The translations under genes were made by a program, and so were the position numbers. Under the pieces are notes generated by a model. It was given only the letters and a program-made list of their open reading frames with translations. It ran no database searches and was not told the origin of the DNA. 64,000 nucleotides of DNA from AC-32 sp045806105 (GTDB taxonomy: Bacteria; Actinomycetota; Thermoleophilia; Gaiellales; Gaiellaceae), in assembly GCA_045806105.1 (NCBI GenBank), contig JBJMJY010000072.1, positions 37,746 to 101,745 of the forward strand, written 5' to 3'. Position 1 is the stretch's first letter. The number at the start of each line of letters is the position of its first letter. Below are positions 16,314-24,338 of the stretch, piece by piece.

Positions 16314-18145
16314 AGCAACGCCTCCATCGCGTCGGCGAGCTCGCCCGCCCGCAGCGGCACGCCGCGCACCCGGTTGAAGCCGACGGCGTCGACGAGGAAC
16401 TCGGCGCGCACGAGCTTCAGCAGCTGGCCGAGGTTCATCTCGGGCACGAGCACGCGCTCGTACGACCGCAGGATGTCACCCGTGTTGCGCGGGAACGGGT
16501 TCAGGTGCGTCAGGTGGGCCTGCGCGACCTTCTTGCCCTCCTTGCGCAGCCGCCGCACGCCCGCGGTGATCGGGCCGTACGTCCCGCCCCAGCCGAGCAC
16601 GAGCAGGTCGGCGCCGTCAGGATCGTCGACCGCGAGCTCGGGGATGTCGGCCGCGATGTTCGCGACCTTCTGTGCGCGCAGCCGCACCATCCGGTCGTGG
16701 TTGTCGGGGTCGTAGGAGACGTTGCCGGTCTCGTCCTGCTTCTCGAGGCCGCCGAGCCGGTGCTCGAGGCCCGGAGTCCCCGGGATCGCCCACGCACGCG
16801 CGAGCGTCTCGGGATCGCGCACGTATGGGAGGAACTCGCCGTCGCGGTTCGGTCCAGTGGCGAAGTCGGCCGCGATCTCCGGGAGCGCGTCCACGTCGGG
16901 CAGCAGCCACGGCTCCGAGCCGTTGGCGAGGTAGGCATCGGAGAGCAGGTAGACCGGCGTGCGGTACTTGAGCGCGATCCGAGCCGCCTCGAGGGCCGCG
17001 CCGAAGCAGCCGCCCGGAGTCGAGGCCGCAACCACGGGCACCGGCGACTCCGCGTTGCGCCCGTAGAGCACCATCAGCAGGTCGGCCTGCTCGGGCTTCG
17101 TCGGCATCCCCGTCGACGGCCCGGCGCGCTGGATGTCGAGGATCAGCAGCGGCAGCTCGAGCGCAACGGCGAGGCCGACGGTCTCCGCCTTCAGCACCAC
17201 GCCCGGGCCGCTCGAGGTGCAGACGCCGAGCGCGCCGCCGAAGCTGGCGCCCACGGCCGCGCCGGCCGCGGCGATCTCGTCCTCGGCCTGGAAGGTGCGG
17301 ACGCCGAAGTGCTTGTAGCGCGCGAGCTCCTCCAGGATCCCGGACGCGGGCGTGATCGGGTAGGCGCCGAGGAAGAGCGGCAGCCCGCTCTTGACGCTCG
17401 CGGCGATGAGACCCATGCCGAGTGCCTGGTTGCCAGTGATGTTGCGGTAGGTGCCCGGCTCCATCGGCGCGGGCGCGACCTCATATGAGACGACGAAGTC
17501 CTCGGAGGTCTCGCCGTAGGCCCAGCCGGCCTTGAACGCCTTCACGTTCGCCTCGGCGATCGCGGGCTTCGAGGCGAACTTGCGCTCGAGGTACTCGACG
17601 GTGCCCTCGGTCGGCCGGTGGTAGAGCCAGGACATCAGGCCGAGCGCGAACATGTTCTTCGAGCGCTCCGCCTCACGCTTCGTGACCTCGACGTCCTTTA
17701 GCGCCTCGAGGGTCAGCGACGTCAGCGGCACCTCGTGCACGTGGTACTCGTCGAGCGAGCGGTCGTCGAGCGGGCTCGCGTCGTAGCCGGCCTTCTCGAG
17801 GTTGCGCTCGGTGAAGGCGTCGCGGTTGACGATCAGCGTCCCGCCCTTCGGCAGGTCGCGCAGGTTCGTCTTCAGCGCCGCCGGGTTCATCGCGACGAGC
17901 ACGTCGGGCGCATCGCCGGGCGTGAGGATGTCGTGGTCGGCGAAGTGAAGCTGGAAGCCGGAAACACCCGGCAGCGAGCCCGCCGGCGCGCGAATCTCCG
18001 CCGGGAAGTCCGGCAGCGTCGAGAGGTCGTTGCCGATGAGGGCGGTCTCGCTCGTGAAGCGGCCGCCCGTGAGCTGCATGCCGTCGCCGGAGTCGCCGGC
18101 GAAACGGATGGTCACCTGCTCGAGCTGCTCGACCGGCTTGGCCAT
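16310..18145 (-). CDS. korA: 2-oxoacid:ferredoxin oxidoreductase, fused gamma-alpha subunit
   Basis: A 611-aa subunit with the gamma domain first (~1-190; TIRFAGDSGDGMQLTGG start), then the alpha (pyrimidine-binding) domain (~217-611) with GNQALGMGLIAASVKSG, YPITPASGILEELA and QAEDEIAAAGAAVGASFGG. This gamma-alpha fusion is normal for actinobacterial KorA. The ATG at 18145 sits 12-13 nt after a TATACC -10-like box, suggesting a near-leaderless internal promoter. korA-korB can run the TCA step without NAD. It also continues the leftward cluster of CGNR and VOC genes. Confidence 0.92.
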   Translation of the reverse strand: MAKPVEQLEQVTIRFAGDSGDGMQLTGGRFTSETALIGNDLSTLPDFPAEIRAPAGSLPGVSGFQLHFADHDILTPGDAPDVLVAMNPAALKTNLRDLPKGGTLIVNRDAFTERNLEKAGYDASPLDDRSLDEYHVHEVPLTSLTLEALKDVEVTKREAERSKNMFALGLMSWLYHRPTEGTVEYLERKFASKPAIAEANVKAFKAGWAYGETSEDFVVSYEVAPAPMEPGTYRNITGNQALGMGLIAASVKSGLPLFLGAYPITPASGILEELARYKHFGVRTFQAEDEIAAAGAAVGASFGGALGVCTSSGPGVVLKAETVGLAVALELPLLILDIQRAGPSTGMPTKPEQADLLMVLYGRNAESPVPVVAASTPGGCFGAALEAARIALKYRTPVYLLSDAYLANGSEPWLLPDVDALPEIAADFATGPNRDGEFLPYVRDPETLARAWAIPGTPGLEHRLGGLEKQDETGNVSYDPDNHDRMVRLRAQKVANIAADIPELAVDDPDGADLLVLGWGGTYGPITAGVRRLRKEGKKVAQAHLTHLNPFPRNTGDILRSYERVLVPEMNLGQLLKLVRAEFLVDAVGFNRVRGVPLRAGELADAMEALL

Positions 18146-18154
18146 TCGCCGCTA

Positions 18155-18181
18155 GGTATAGCACCGCCGCGCGGGGTGCTA
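18155..18181 (-). promoter_or_regulatory. hairpin plus -10-like box upstream of korA
   Basis: On the minus strand TAGCACC and GGTGCTA form a 7-bp stem that starts at the CGNR gene's stop codon and runs into TATACC (18160-18155), a good -10 match about 10 nt before the korA ATG. It could both end upstream transcripts and start a short-leader korA transcript. Confidence 0.45.
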
Positions 18182-18412
18182 CCGCGACCGTGCGGAACGG
18201 CTGCGGTGGCGCCGGACACGGGCGCGGTTGCCGCAGGCTCCGGTGTCGCACCAGCGGCGGGTGCGGCTGCGCGTCCCGTCGTAGAAGACGCGCCGGCACG
18301 AATCGTCGGCGCACCGCTTGAGCCGCGGCGGGCGCGAGCGGCGGAGGATGGAGCCGAACGCACCCGAGAGCTCCCGCTCGACCTGGTCTCCGACCGCGAC
18401 GGCCCGCGTCAC
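18179..18412 (-). CDS. stand-alone CGNR zinc-finger protein
   Basis: A 77-aa protein consisting almost only of a CGNR zinc finger: Cys34 and Cys39 in LKRCADDSCRRVFYD, then Cys55 and Cys60 in RRWCDTGACGNR, followed by a very basic tail. CGNR proteins are usually ~180-200 aa with an N-terminal ABATE domain; that domain is absent here. The GTG start overlaps the previous stop as GTGA and the codon usage is normal, so it is a real short gene rather than debris. It is a probable DNA-binding regulator, perhaps of the adjacent korAB genes. Confidence 0.8.
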   Translation of the reverse strand: MTRAVAVGDQVERELSGAFGSILRRSRPPRLKRCADDSCRRVFYDGTRSRTRRWCDTGACGNRARVRRHRSRSARSR

Positions 18413-18642
18413 GGTTCGCTGACGCGGACGAGCTTCAGGCCCCAGGCCTCGCCCGCGTCGAACAGCTCGTCCGGGTCGACCTCGTCGCGCCAGCCGAGGA
18501 AATGCCGCTCGGGCTCGTCTTCGGTCGAGCCGTAGACGGCGAGCCGCAGCTCGTGCTCAGGCTCCTGCGACCCGCGCTCGAGCTCCTCTCGCCTGCGCTC
18601 CGCCTCGTCCGCCGCCGGACCCTCCGCGTAACCCTTGGCCAT
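18409..18642 (-). CDS. short hypothetical protein
   Basis: A 77-aa acidic protein starting at the ATG at 18642, which overlaps the VOC stop as TGATG; its own stop overlaps the CGNR start. It has a helical charged N-terminal half (ADEAERRREELERGSQEPE) followed by HELRLAVYGSTEDEPERHF and WGLKLVRVSEP. No family is recognised. The tight coupling on both sides supports translation. Confidence 0.65.
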   Translation of the reverse strand: MAKGYAEGPAADEAERRREELERGSQEPEHELRLAVYGSTEDEPERHFLGWRDEVDPDELFDAGEAWGLKLVRVSEP

Positions 18643-19127
18643 CAGGAAGCGGCCTCTTGGAGCAGCGCCTGCAGATCGAGCGGCGCATTCGCCATCGCGA
18701 CGCCGTTGCCGTCGCTCGCGCGCGGCCACTCCTCCTCGGGGCGGTCGCGGTAGATCTCGACCCCGTTCCCGTCGGGATCACGGAGGTAGATCGCCTCGGA
18801 GACGCCATGGTCGGTGGCGCCGTCGATCGGCCAGCGAGCGTCGACGAGCCGCCGCAGCGCGTTCCCGAGCTGCGCGCGGTCGGGATAGCGGATTGCGACG
18901 TGGTAGAGGCCCGTGGTGCCCGGAGGCGGGGGCGAGCCGCCACGCGAGTCCCACGTGTTCAGCCCGAGGTGGTGGTGGTAGCCACCGGCCGAGATGAAGG
19001 CCGCCTGGTCGCCCATCCGCTGCATCACCTCGAAGCCGAGGATGTCGCGGTAGAAGGCGAGCGCCCGGTCGATGTCCGCGACCTTCAGGTGAACGTGGCC
19101 GATGTCGACGCGCGGGTCGATGCTCAC
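18642..19127 (-). CDS. VOC-family ring-cleavage-like dioxygenase/glyoxalase
   Basis: A 161-aa vicinal-oxygen-chelate protein with two betaalphabetabetabeta modules. The metal ligands expected of catechol-2,3-dioxygenase-like enzymes are present: His in VDIGHVHLKV, His in GLYHVAIRYPD and Glu in DGNGVEIYRDRPEEEW. The start is the GTG at 19127, which gives the usual N-terminus; the frame stays open far upstream, but that sequence is antisense to the XRE-TPR and AlkA-like genes. It heads the leftward cluster leading to korAB. The substrate is unknown. Confidence 0.85.
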   Translation of the reverse strand: MSIDPRVDIGHVHLKVADIDRALAFYRDILGFEVMQRMGDQAAFISAGGYHHHLGLNTWDSRGGSPPPPGTTGLYHVAIRYPDRAQLGNALRRLVDARWPIDGATDHGVSEAIYLRDPDGNGVEIYRDRPEEEWPRASDGNGVAMANAPLDLQALLQEAAS

Positions 19128-19169
19128 GCGCCGACGATAGCGGCTGGGGTCGCGAAATTGACGGTGTCC

Positions 19170-20519
19170 ATGGTGGTGGTCAAGATGAACCGGGTGGTAC
19201 CTCCTCCCGAGGGACCGGCCGAGACCGTCGGCCAGCGCTTGCGGCGCCTGCGGCACGACCGCGGGCTGTCCCAGCGCGAGCTCGCAAGCCCCGGCGTCTC
19301 CTACGCGTACATCTCCCGAATCGAGGCCGGCGCGCGGCGCCCGTCGGTGAAGGCGCTGCGCATGCTGGCGCGCGAGCTCGGTGTCTCGGCCGACTACCTG
19401 GAGACCGGCTCCGAAATTCGTGACACCGACCAACGCGAGCTGCGGATCGCCGACGCCGAGCTCGAGCTGCGCCTCGGCGAGGAGCCCGCCAAGGCGGAGG
19501 CCACGCTCCAGCGGCTGCGCGACGATGCGGTCGGCGCGGGCGACACCGTGGCCGCCGCGCGCGCCAACGTCGCCCTTGGGCTGGCGGCAGCCGCCGGCGG
19601 CCGGAACGCCGAGGCGATCGAGCGCCTGGAGGCCGGTCTCGACCGCTCGCCGGTCTCGCCCAGCGCCCGCCCCGACGTCTTCGCGACGCTCGGCCGCGCC
19701 TACGCGGCGACCGGCCGGGCCGAGGAGGCGGTCGTGCTGTTCGAACGCTGCCTCGACGAGATCGCCGAGGACGCGCCGGAGGACCTCACAGCGCAGGTCC
19801 GGTTCACGACGTACCTCAGCTACGCGCTGACCGACCTCAACGACCTCGACCGCGCGCAGTCGGTCCTCGCCACGGTGCTCGACAAGGCCGAGGCGATGAC
19901 CGACGCGTACTCGCGCGTTCGCCTCTACTGGTCGCTCGCGCGGCTGAACGATGTCCAGGGACGGCCCGTGGCGGCGCTCGACTACGTGCGGCGCGCGATC
20001 GCGCTGCTCGAGGTGACCGACGACACCCTGCACCTCGCACGCGCCCACCTGCTCTGCGGCGACATCCTGATGACTCAGGGCCGGCCCGAGGAAGCTGGCC
20101 GCCACTTCGACCTGGCGGAGCGGCTGCTCGGCCCGAACCCGGAGCCCGTGGACGCTGCGAACCTCTACACCGACCAGGCCAAGCGCGCCGCCGCGCTCGG
20201 CGACGGCGACGAGGCCGTACGGCGCGCGCAGGCAGCGCTCGGCGCGGTCGGCGAGGAGTTCCCGCCCGAGAAGGGCAACGCACTCTGGGCGCTCGCCGAA
20301 GGGCTTGCGCTCACGGGTGACACCGACGGCGCCGACGGCGCCTTCCGCGACGCGGCGGAGCTGCTCGAGCACCAGGGCCATCGCCGCGATTACGTCGAGG
20401 CCTATGGCGCGTGGGGCAAGTTCCTGCGCCGCGCTGGCCGCGAGGACAAGGCGCTCGAAGTGCTCGAGCGGGCAGCCGACCTCGCCGCCGCTCCCGTCGC
20501 GGACAGCGGCGCACGGTGA
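19170..20519 (+). CDS. XRE-type HTH regulator with TPR domain
   Basis: A 449-aa cytoplasmic regulator. Residues ~20-75 are an XRE helix-turn-helix (GQRLRRLRHDRGLSQRELA, YISRIEAGARRPS, ALRMLARELGVS); the remainder (~95-440) is tandem TPR-like helical pairs (ALGLAAAAGGRNAEAIERLE, FATLGRAYAATGRAEEAVVLFE). Such proteins bind peptides or partners through the TPR array. It has the same length (449 aa) and layout as the regulator at 42047-43396, so the two are paralogues. No small peptide ORF follows here; instead the glycosylase start overlaps its stop. An ATG at 19185 is an alternative start. Confidence 0.88.
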   Translation: MVVVKMNRVVPPPEGPAETVGQRLRRLRHDRGLSQRELASPGVSYAYISRIEAGARRPSVKALRMLARELGVSADYLETGSEIRDTDQRELRIADAELELRLGEEPAKAEATLQRLRDDAVGAGDTVAAARANVALGLAAAAGGRNAEAIERLEAGLDRSPVSPSARPDVFATLGRAYAATGRAEEAVVLFERCLDEIAEDAPEDLTAQVRFTTYLSYALTDLNDLDRAQSVLATVLDKAEAMTDAYSRVRLYWSLARLNDVQGRPVAALDYVRRAIALLEVTDDTLHLARAHLLCGDILMTQGRPEEAGRHFDLAERLLGPNPEPVDAANLYTDQAKRAAALGDGDEAVRRAQAALGAVGEEFPPEKGNALWALAEGLALTGDTDGADGAFRDAAELLEHQGHRRDYVEAYGAWGKFLRRAGREDKALEVLERAADLAAAPVADSGAR

Positions 20520-21361
20520 TCTCAGCCGCGGTCCGGCCGCGGGGCCCGTACTCCCTTCGCGACACGCTTCGCATGGGGAGCGACGCAACCCGCACCGTGA
20601 TCGACGGCGTGCTGGTCGCGGCGCTCGCGAGCGGCGGGGCCGGGCGCGCCTGGCAGCAGGTCGACGGCACGGTCCAGCTGCGCGCTCCGAACGAGGCCGG
20701 CGTCGACGAGCTGCGGTTCGTGCTCGCGCTCGACGACGACCACAGCGAGTTCCTCCGCCGCTTCGCCCGCGACCCGCTGGTCGGCGAGGCGACGCGACGC
20801 GTGCGGGGCATGCGCCCGCTCCGGACCGCAACCGTCGCCCAGGCGCTGCTGCGGGCGGTCTGCGGGCAGCTGATCCAGGCGCGGCGGGCTCGGTCGATCG
20901 AGCGCACCGTCGTCGCCGCGTTGATGCCTGAGCTCTCCGGGACGCATTTGCACGCGCCGCCGGACTGCGCCGCCCTCGGACGCCTCGCTCCCGCCGAGCT
21001 GCGGCGGCTCGGCCTCGGCGCTCGCCGCGGTGCGGCGCTCGTGCGCATCTGCCGCTCGCTCGAGCTCGAGCGGCTGCGCTCGCTGCCCGGCGACGCCTCC
21101 GCAGAGCGGCTGCTGCGCGAACGCGGGCTCGGTCCGTGGTCGGTGGGAGTCGTCTTCCTCGAGGGGCTCGGCCGCTACGACCGCGGGCTCGTCGCGGACC
21201 TCGGCCTGGTGAAGCTGCTCTCGGCGCTGCGCGGCCGCTGGGTCGAGGGCTGGGAGACGGCCGAGCTGCTCGAGCCGTACGGCGAGTGGGCCGGGCTCGC
21301 GAGCGTCTACCTGCTGCACGCCCACGCCAACGGTCTCGTGCCCTTGAAGCGCGCCGCTTAG
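20516..21361 (+). CDS. DNA-3-methyladenine glycosylase II-like (HhH-GPD)
   Basis: A 281-aa AlkA-type base-excision glycosylase. Residues ~95-260 form the HhH-GPD fold: VAQALLRAVCGQLIQARRA near the start, the hairpin LRERGLGPWSVGVV, and LVADLGLVKLL whose Asp is in the position of the catalytic aspartate. The GTG start overlaps the XRE-TPR stop as GTGA, so an alkylation-repair enzyme is co-expressed with a TPR regulator. Substrate range is inferred from the family. Confidence 0.82.
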   Translation: MISAAVRPRGPYSLRDTLRMGSDATRTVIDGVLVAALASGGAGRAWQQVDGTVQLRAPNEAGVDELRFVLALDDDHSEFLRRFARDPLVGEATRRVRGMRPLRTATVAQALLRAVCGQLIQARRARSIERTVVAALMPELSGTHLHAPPDCAALGRLAPAELRRLGLGARRGAALVRICRSLELERLRSLPGDASAERLLRERGLGPWSVGVVFLEGLGRYDRGLVADLGLVKLLSALRGRWVEGWETAELLEPYGEWAGLASVYLLHAHANGLVPLKRAA

Positions 21362-21443
21362 GAGGGTCTGGCGAAACACCGTCTGTGCCCTCGGGCCGCG
21401 CTGCTCGTCCCGAGAGCGAGCAGCGTTCCGCCAAACCCTCCTA
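21359..21443. repeat. 85-bp structured inverted repeat between two genes
   Basis: The ends are 19-nt inverted arms with two mismatches (21359-21377, starting TAGGAGGGT; 21425-21443, ending ACCCTCCTA), both bounded by TA. Inside is a perfect 9-bp stem CGCTGCTCG/CGAGCAGCG (21399-21407 and 21417-21425). The left end overlaps the glycosylase stop. It could be a terminator complex or a tiny MITE-like element. Confidence 0.6.
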
Positions 21444-21453
21444 GACTCGGCCC

Positions 21454-22272
21454 ATGGACGCGCGCCGCGTCGCCATTCTCGGCGCCGGGACGATCGGCGA
21501 GTCGCTGCTGAGCGGCCTGCTCAGCGGCGGCTGGCGCGAGCCCTCGGAGATCGTGGCGACCGTGCGCGACGAGGAGCGCGCACGGGAGCTCGAGGAGCGG
21601 CACGGCGTCCGCGTCACACTCTCGAACGCCGAGGCGGTCGCCGGAGCGACGCTCGTCGTCGTGGCGGTCAAGCCCCAGGACTTCGACGGGCTCCTCGGCG
21701 AGATCGGCGGCGTGCTCACGCCTGAGCAGACAGTGCTCTCTGTCGCGGCCGCGATCCCGACCGCGGCGATCGAGCGGCAGGTCGCGCCGGGCGTGCCCGT
21801 CGTCCGCGCGATGCCGAACCGGCCCGCGACCGTGCACGAAGGGATCGCGGGAATCTGCGCGGGTGCGCACGCCGGCGAGGAGCACCTACGGCTCGCCGAG
21901 GAGGCGCTCAGCCACCTCGGCGCGGTCGTGCAGGTGCCCGAGCGCTACATGGACGCCGTCACGGCAGTCTCCGGCTCCGGCCCCGCCTACTTTGCCCTCC
22001 TCGCGGAGGCGATGATCGAGGCCGGGATCCTGCTCGGGCTCTCCCGCGAGATCTCGACGCAGCTGGTGGTGCAGACGATGCTCGGCACGGCGCGGCTCCT
22101 ACGCGACGAGGGCATCCACCCGGTCGAGCTGCGCGAGCAGGTGACCTCGCCCGGCGGAACGACGATCCGTGCGATCCGGGAGCTCGAGCGCGCCGGCGTG
22201 CGCGCCGCGTTCCTGAACGCCATCCAGGCCGCAATGGAGCGCTCGCAGGAGCTCGCGGCCGGCGAGCAATGA
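21454..22272 (+). CDS. proC: pyrroline-5-carboxylate reductase
   Basis: A 272-aa NADPH-dependent enzyme making proline from pyrroline-5-carboxylate. The N-terminal Rossmann motif is VAILGAGTIGESLL; AVKPQDFDGLLGEI, VVRAMPNRPATVHEGI, AVSGSGPAYFALLAEAM and the C-terminal VTSPGGTTIRAIRELE signature are all present. Its length is typical. The ATG at 21454 follows the inverted repeat by 10 nt. It overlaps pgl by 4 nt (ATGA). Confidence 0.95.
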   Translation: MDARRVAILGAGTIGESLLSGLLSGGWREPSEIVATVRDEERARELEERHGVRVTLSNAEAVAGATLVVVAVKPQDFDGLLGEIGGVLTPEQTVLSVAAAIPTAAIERQVAPGVPVVRAMPNRPATVHEGIAGICAGAHAGEEHLRLAEEALSHLGAVVQVPERYMDAVTAVSGSGPAYFALLAEAMIEAGILLGLSREISTQLVVQTMLGTARLLRDEGIHPVELREQVTSPGGTTIRAIRELERAGVRAAFLNAIQAAMERSQELAAGEQ

Positions 22273-22961
22273 CCCTCTACGGCGTAGAGCTGACCGTCTG
22301 CGAAGAAGCGGAGGAGGTCGCCTCGACCGTGGCCGAGGAACTCGTGGCGGCTGCGCGATCCGGGGCGGCGATCGCGCTCACAGGCGGCCGCTCGCCGGGG
22401 CGGGCGTACGAGCTGGCGGCCGAGCGCGAGCCGGACTGGAGCTCGGCGTCGGCCTGGTGGGGCGACGAGCGCTGCGTGCCGCCCGAGGACGAGCGCTCGA
22501 ACTTCCGGCTCGCGAGCGAGTCGCTGCTCGACCGACTCGAGGCGATGCCGCGCGAGGTGCAGCGCATCCGCGGCGAGCTCGGCGCCGAGCAGGCGGCGCG
22601 CGAGTACGACGAGCTCCTGCGCGGCGTGTCGCTCGACTTCGTGCTCCTCGGGATCGGCCCCGACGGCCACGCCGCCTCGCTCTTCCCGGGCCAGCCGCCG
22701 CTGGACGAGCGTGAGCGGCGGGCGATTCCTGCGGAGGCGAAGCTCGAGCCGTTCGTCGACCGCGTAACGCTGACGGTGCCGGTGCTGTGCTCCGCGCCGG
22801 CGGTAGTTTTCGTTGCCACCGGCGAGGCGAAGGCCGAGGCAGTGGAACAGGCGTTCGCCCGGCCGCCGGACCGCTCGGCGCCCGCCAGCCTGATCCGCTC
22901 GGCGACCGGCCGCACCACGGCCGTTGTGGACGCGGCCGCCGCCGCGCGTTTGCCCGGCTAG
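22269..22961 (+). CDS. pgl: 6-phosphogluconolactonase
   Basis: A 230-aa enzyme of the oxidative pentose phosphate pathway that hydrolyses 6-phosphogluconolactone. Motifs: IALTGGRSPGRAYELAA, WWGDERCVPPEDERSNFRLA and FVLLGIGPDGHAASLFPG, with the usual ~230-aa length. It is translationally coupled to proC, so both may support NADPH and proline metabolism together. The rest of the pentose phosphate genes are not in the window. Confidence 0.93.
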   Translation: MTLYGVELTVCEEAEEVASTVAEELVAAARSGAAIALTGGRSPGRAYELAAEREPDWSSASAWWGDERCVPPEDERSNFRLASESLLDRLEAMPREVQRIRGELGAEQAAREYDELLRGVSLDFVLLGIGPDGHAASLFPGQPPLDERERRAIPAEAKLEPFVDRVTLTVPVLCSAPAVVFVATGEAKAEAVEQAFARPPDRSAPASLIRSATGRTTAVVDAAAAARLPG

Positions 22962-22982
22962 ACACCGCGCGGGGGGCGGTGT
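22962..22982 (+). promoter_or_regulatory. inverted repeat and -10-like box before the ArsR-like gene
   Basis: ACACCGC and GCGGTGT arms (7 bp, 7-nt spacer) begin directly after the pgl stop; they are followed at once by TTATAC, about 8 nt before the ATG at 22995. This fits a leaderless promoter covered by an operator, probably for autoregulation by the encoded repressor. It may also end pgl transcripts. Confidence 0.5.
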
Positions 22983-22994
22983 TATACCCCCCGC

Positions 22995-23540
22995 ATGGCC
23001 GCCGCCGAACCCAGGCCGATTCTCGACGTCCTCACGCTCGACAAGCCCGAGCAGCTGAAGGCGCTCGGACATCCGCTGCGCCTGCGCGTGCTCGAGACGC
23101 TCGGCGCCGGCGACGGCGAGAAACTGACGAACCGCGAGCTCGCGAACCGCCTCGGCGTCGATCCCGGCCACCTCCACTTCCACGTGCGGATGCTGCTGCG
23201 CGCGGGCCTGATCGAGCTCGCGGAAGGCGGCCATGGCCGTGAAAAGCCCTACCGCGCCGTGGCGCGGACGGTGCGCGTGGCGCCGGCGCTGCTGAAGTCA
23301 GACGCGACGAGCGACCTCCGTGCCGCGATGCTGGAAGAGGTGCAGCGCGGCTGGGCCGAGCACGGGGCGTCCGGGACGTTCCGGGCGGCGCAGGTCAGCG
23401 CCCGCATCACGCCCGAGCAGGCGGTGGAGCTGATCCAGGAGCTCGTGGAGCACGCGCGCGACGCGGAGGACGCGTCGCTGCCGCCGATCGTGATCACGAC
23501 GGTGCTCCATCCGCCGACGACGGTCGATCTCGAGCTCTAG
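22995..23540 (+). CDS. ArsR-like winged-helix transcriptional regulator
   Basis: A 181-aa regulator. The N-terminal winged helix covers ~20-90: QLKALGHPLRLRVLETL, LTNRELANRLGVDPGHLHFHVRMLLRAGLIEL, then a basic wing GGHGREKPYRAV. The C-terminal half (~95-181) is a helical region seen in HTH_20-type regulators. No metal-binding Cys cluster is visible, so it is unlikely to be a metal sensor. A dyad and -10 box sit immediately upstream. Confidence 0.82.
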   Translation: MAAAEPRPILDVLTLDKPEQLKALGHPLRLRVLETLGAGDGEKLTNRELANRLGVDPGHLHFHVRMLLRAGLIELAEGGHGREKPYRAVARTVRVAPALLKSDATSDLRAAMLEEVQRGWAEHGASGTFRAAQVSARITPEQAVELIQELVEHARDAEDASLPPIVITTVLHPPTTVDLEL

Positions 23541-24238
23541 GCGGGCAAGAGCGGCGAGCTGAGCCCGGTCTCGATCCCGCGGCGGCGCGCGAGCGCCTGC
23601 AGGACGAGCACGGTGTCGGCAACAGGCAGGTCTTCGAGGTACTCCTCGCGCGTCGCGAACGACTCCAGCACCTCCTCGACCGCCTCCCCGTAGCCGACGA
23701 CATCCTGCGCCGCGAGGTAGGCCAGCGCGTCGCCGACGGCCTTCGGGAAGTCGTCGCGGGTGCGGATCGCGTCGGCCTGCATGCGCGCCTCGTCGTCATC
23801 GCCCAGCACGAGGAGCGCGAGCGCCGCCGCGTAGCGGCCGATGGGGCTCTCGGACTCGGGGGCGCCGGCGCCGAGCGCCGAGCGTGCGGCCTCCTCGGCC
23901 GCCGGCCAGTCGCCGGCGAGGACGAGCGACTTCATCGCGCCGATCGGCCGGCCCCAGCTGTCCGGCGGCGCGTCGGCGAAGCTCTCGCGATAGCGCTGGG
24001 CAGCGCGGTGGAGCCAGGCGCTCGCCTCGTCGGCGCGTCCGAGCATCAGGAGGGCGAGGCCGGCACCGCCGGCGGCGTTGCCGAGGCGCGTGACCTGCCG
24101 CTGGCGCGTGTCCGCGTCCCGCGCGTCCGGGAGCCGTGCCTCGCCGTCGCGGTAACGAGCCTCCTCCCGCTCGAGGTGCTCGGCCCAGTCCTCGTCCCCG
24201 CGGCGCCGGCGCTCGCCTCCTGTCTCAGGCACACCCAA
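23537..24238 (-). CDS. TPR-like helical hypothetical protein
   Basis: A 233-aa alpha-helical protein with TPR-like pairs (GNAAGGAGLALLMLGRADEASAWLHRAAQRY, AMKSLVLAGDWPAAEEAARSAL). It has a charged N-terminus (MGVPETGGERRRRGDEDWAEHLEREE) and no signal peptide. It overlaps the ArsR-like gene tail-to-tail by 4 nt and is divergent from the thiolase gene. Function unknown. Confidence 0.7.
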   Translation of the reverse strand: MGVPETGGERRRRGDEDWAEHLEREEARYRDGEARLPDARDADTRQRQVTRLGNAAGGAGLALLMLGRADEASAWLHRAAQRYRESFADAPPDSWGRPIGAMKSLVLAGDWPAAEEAARSALGAGAPESESPIGRYAAALALLVLGDDDEARMQADAIRTRDDFPKAVGDALAYLAAQDVVGYGEAVEEVLESFATREEYLEDLPVADTVLVLQALARRRGIETGLSSPLLPA

Positions 24239-24338
24239 CCTCCTCCCCGCGGCGATCGTATCGAGGGCGGACGCACATGACTGTCGCGCGCTTCGGGCGA
24301 GAGTGTGACGATTGACTAGGGTCCGCGACGTGCGGGAG

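Noticed and set aside
18642..21434. 930-codon open frame on the minus strand
   Set aside because: Only its last 161 codons are the VOC enzyme; the rest is antisense to the XRE-TPR and AlkA-like genes and has no recognisable domain.
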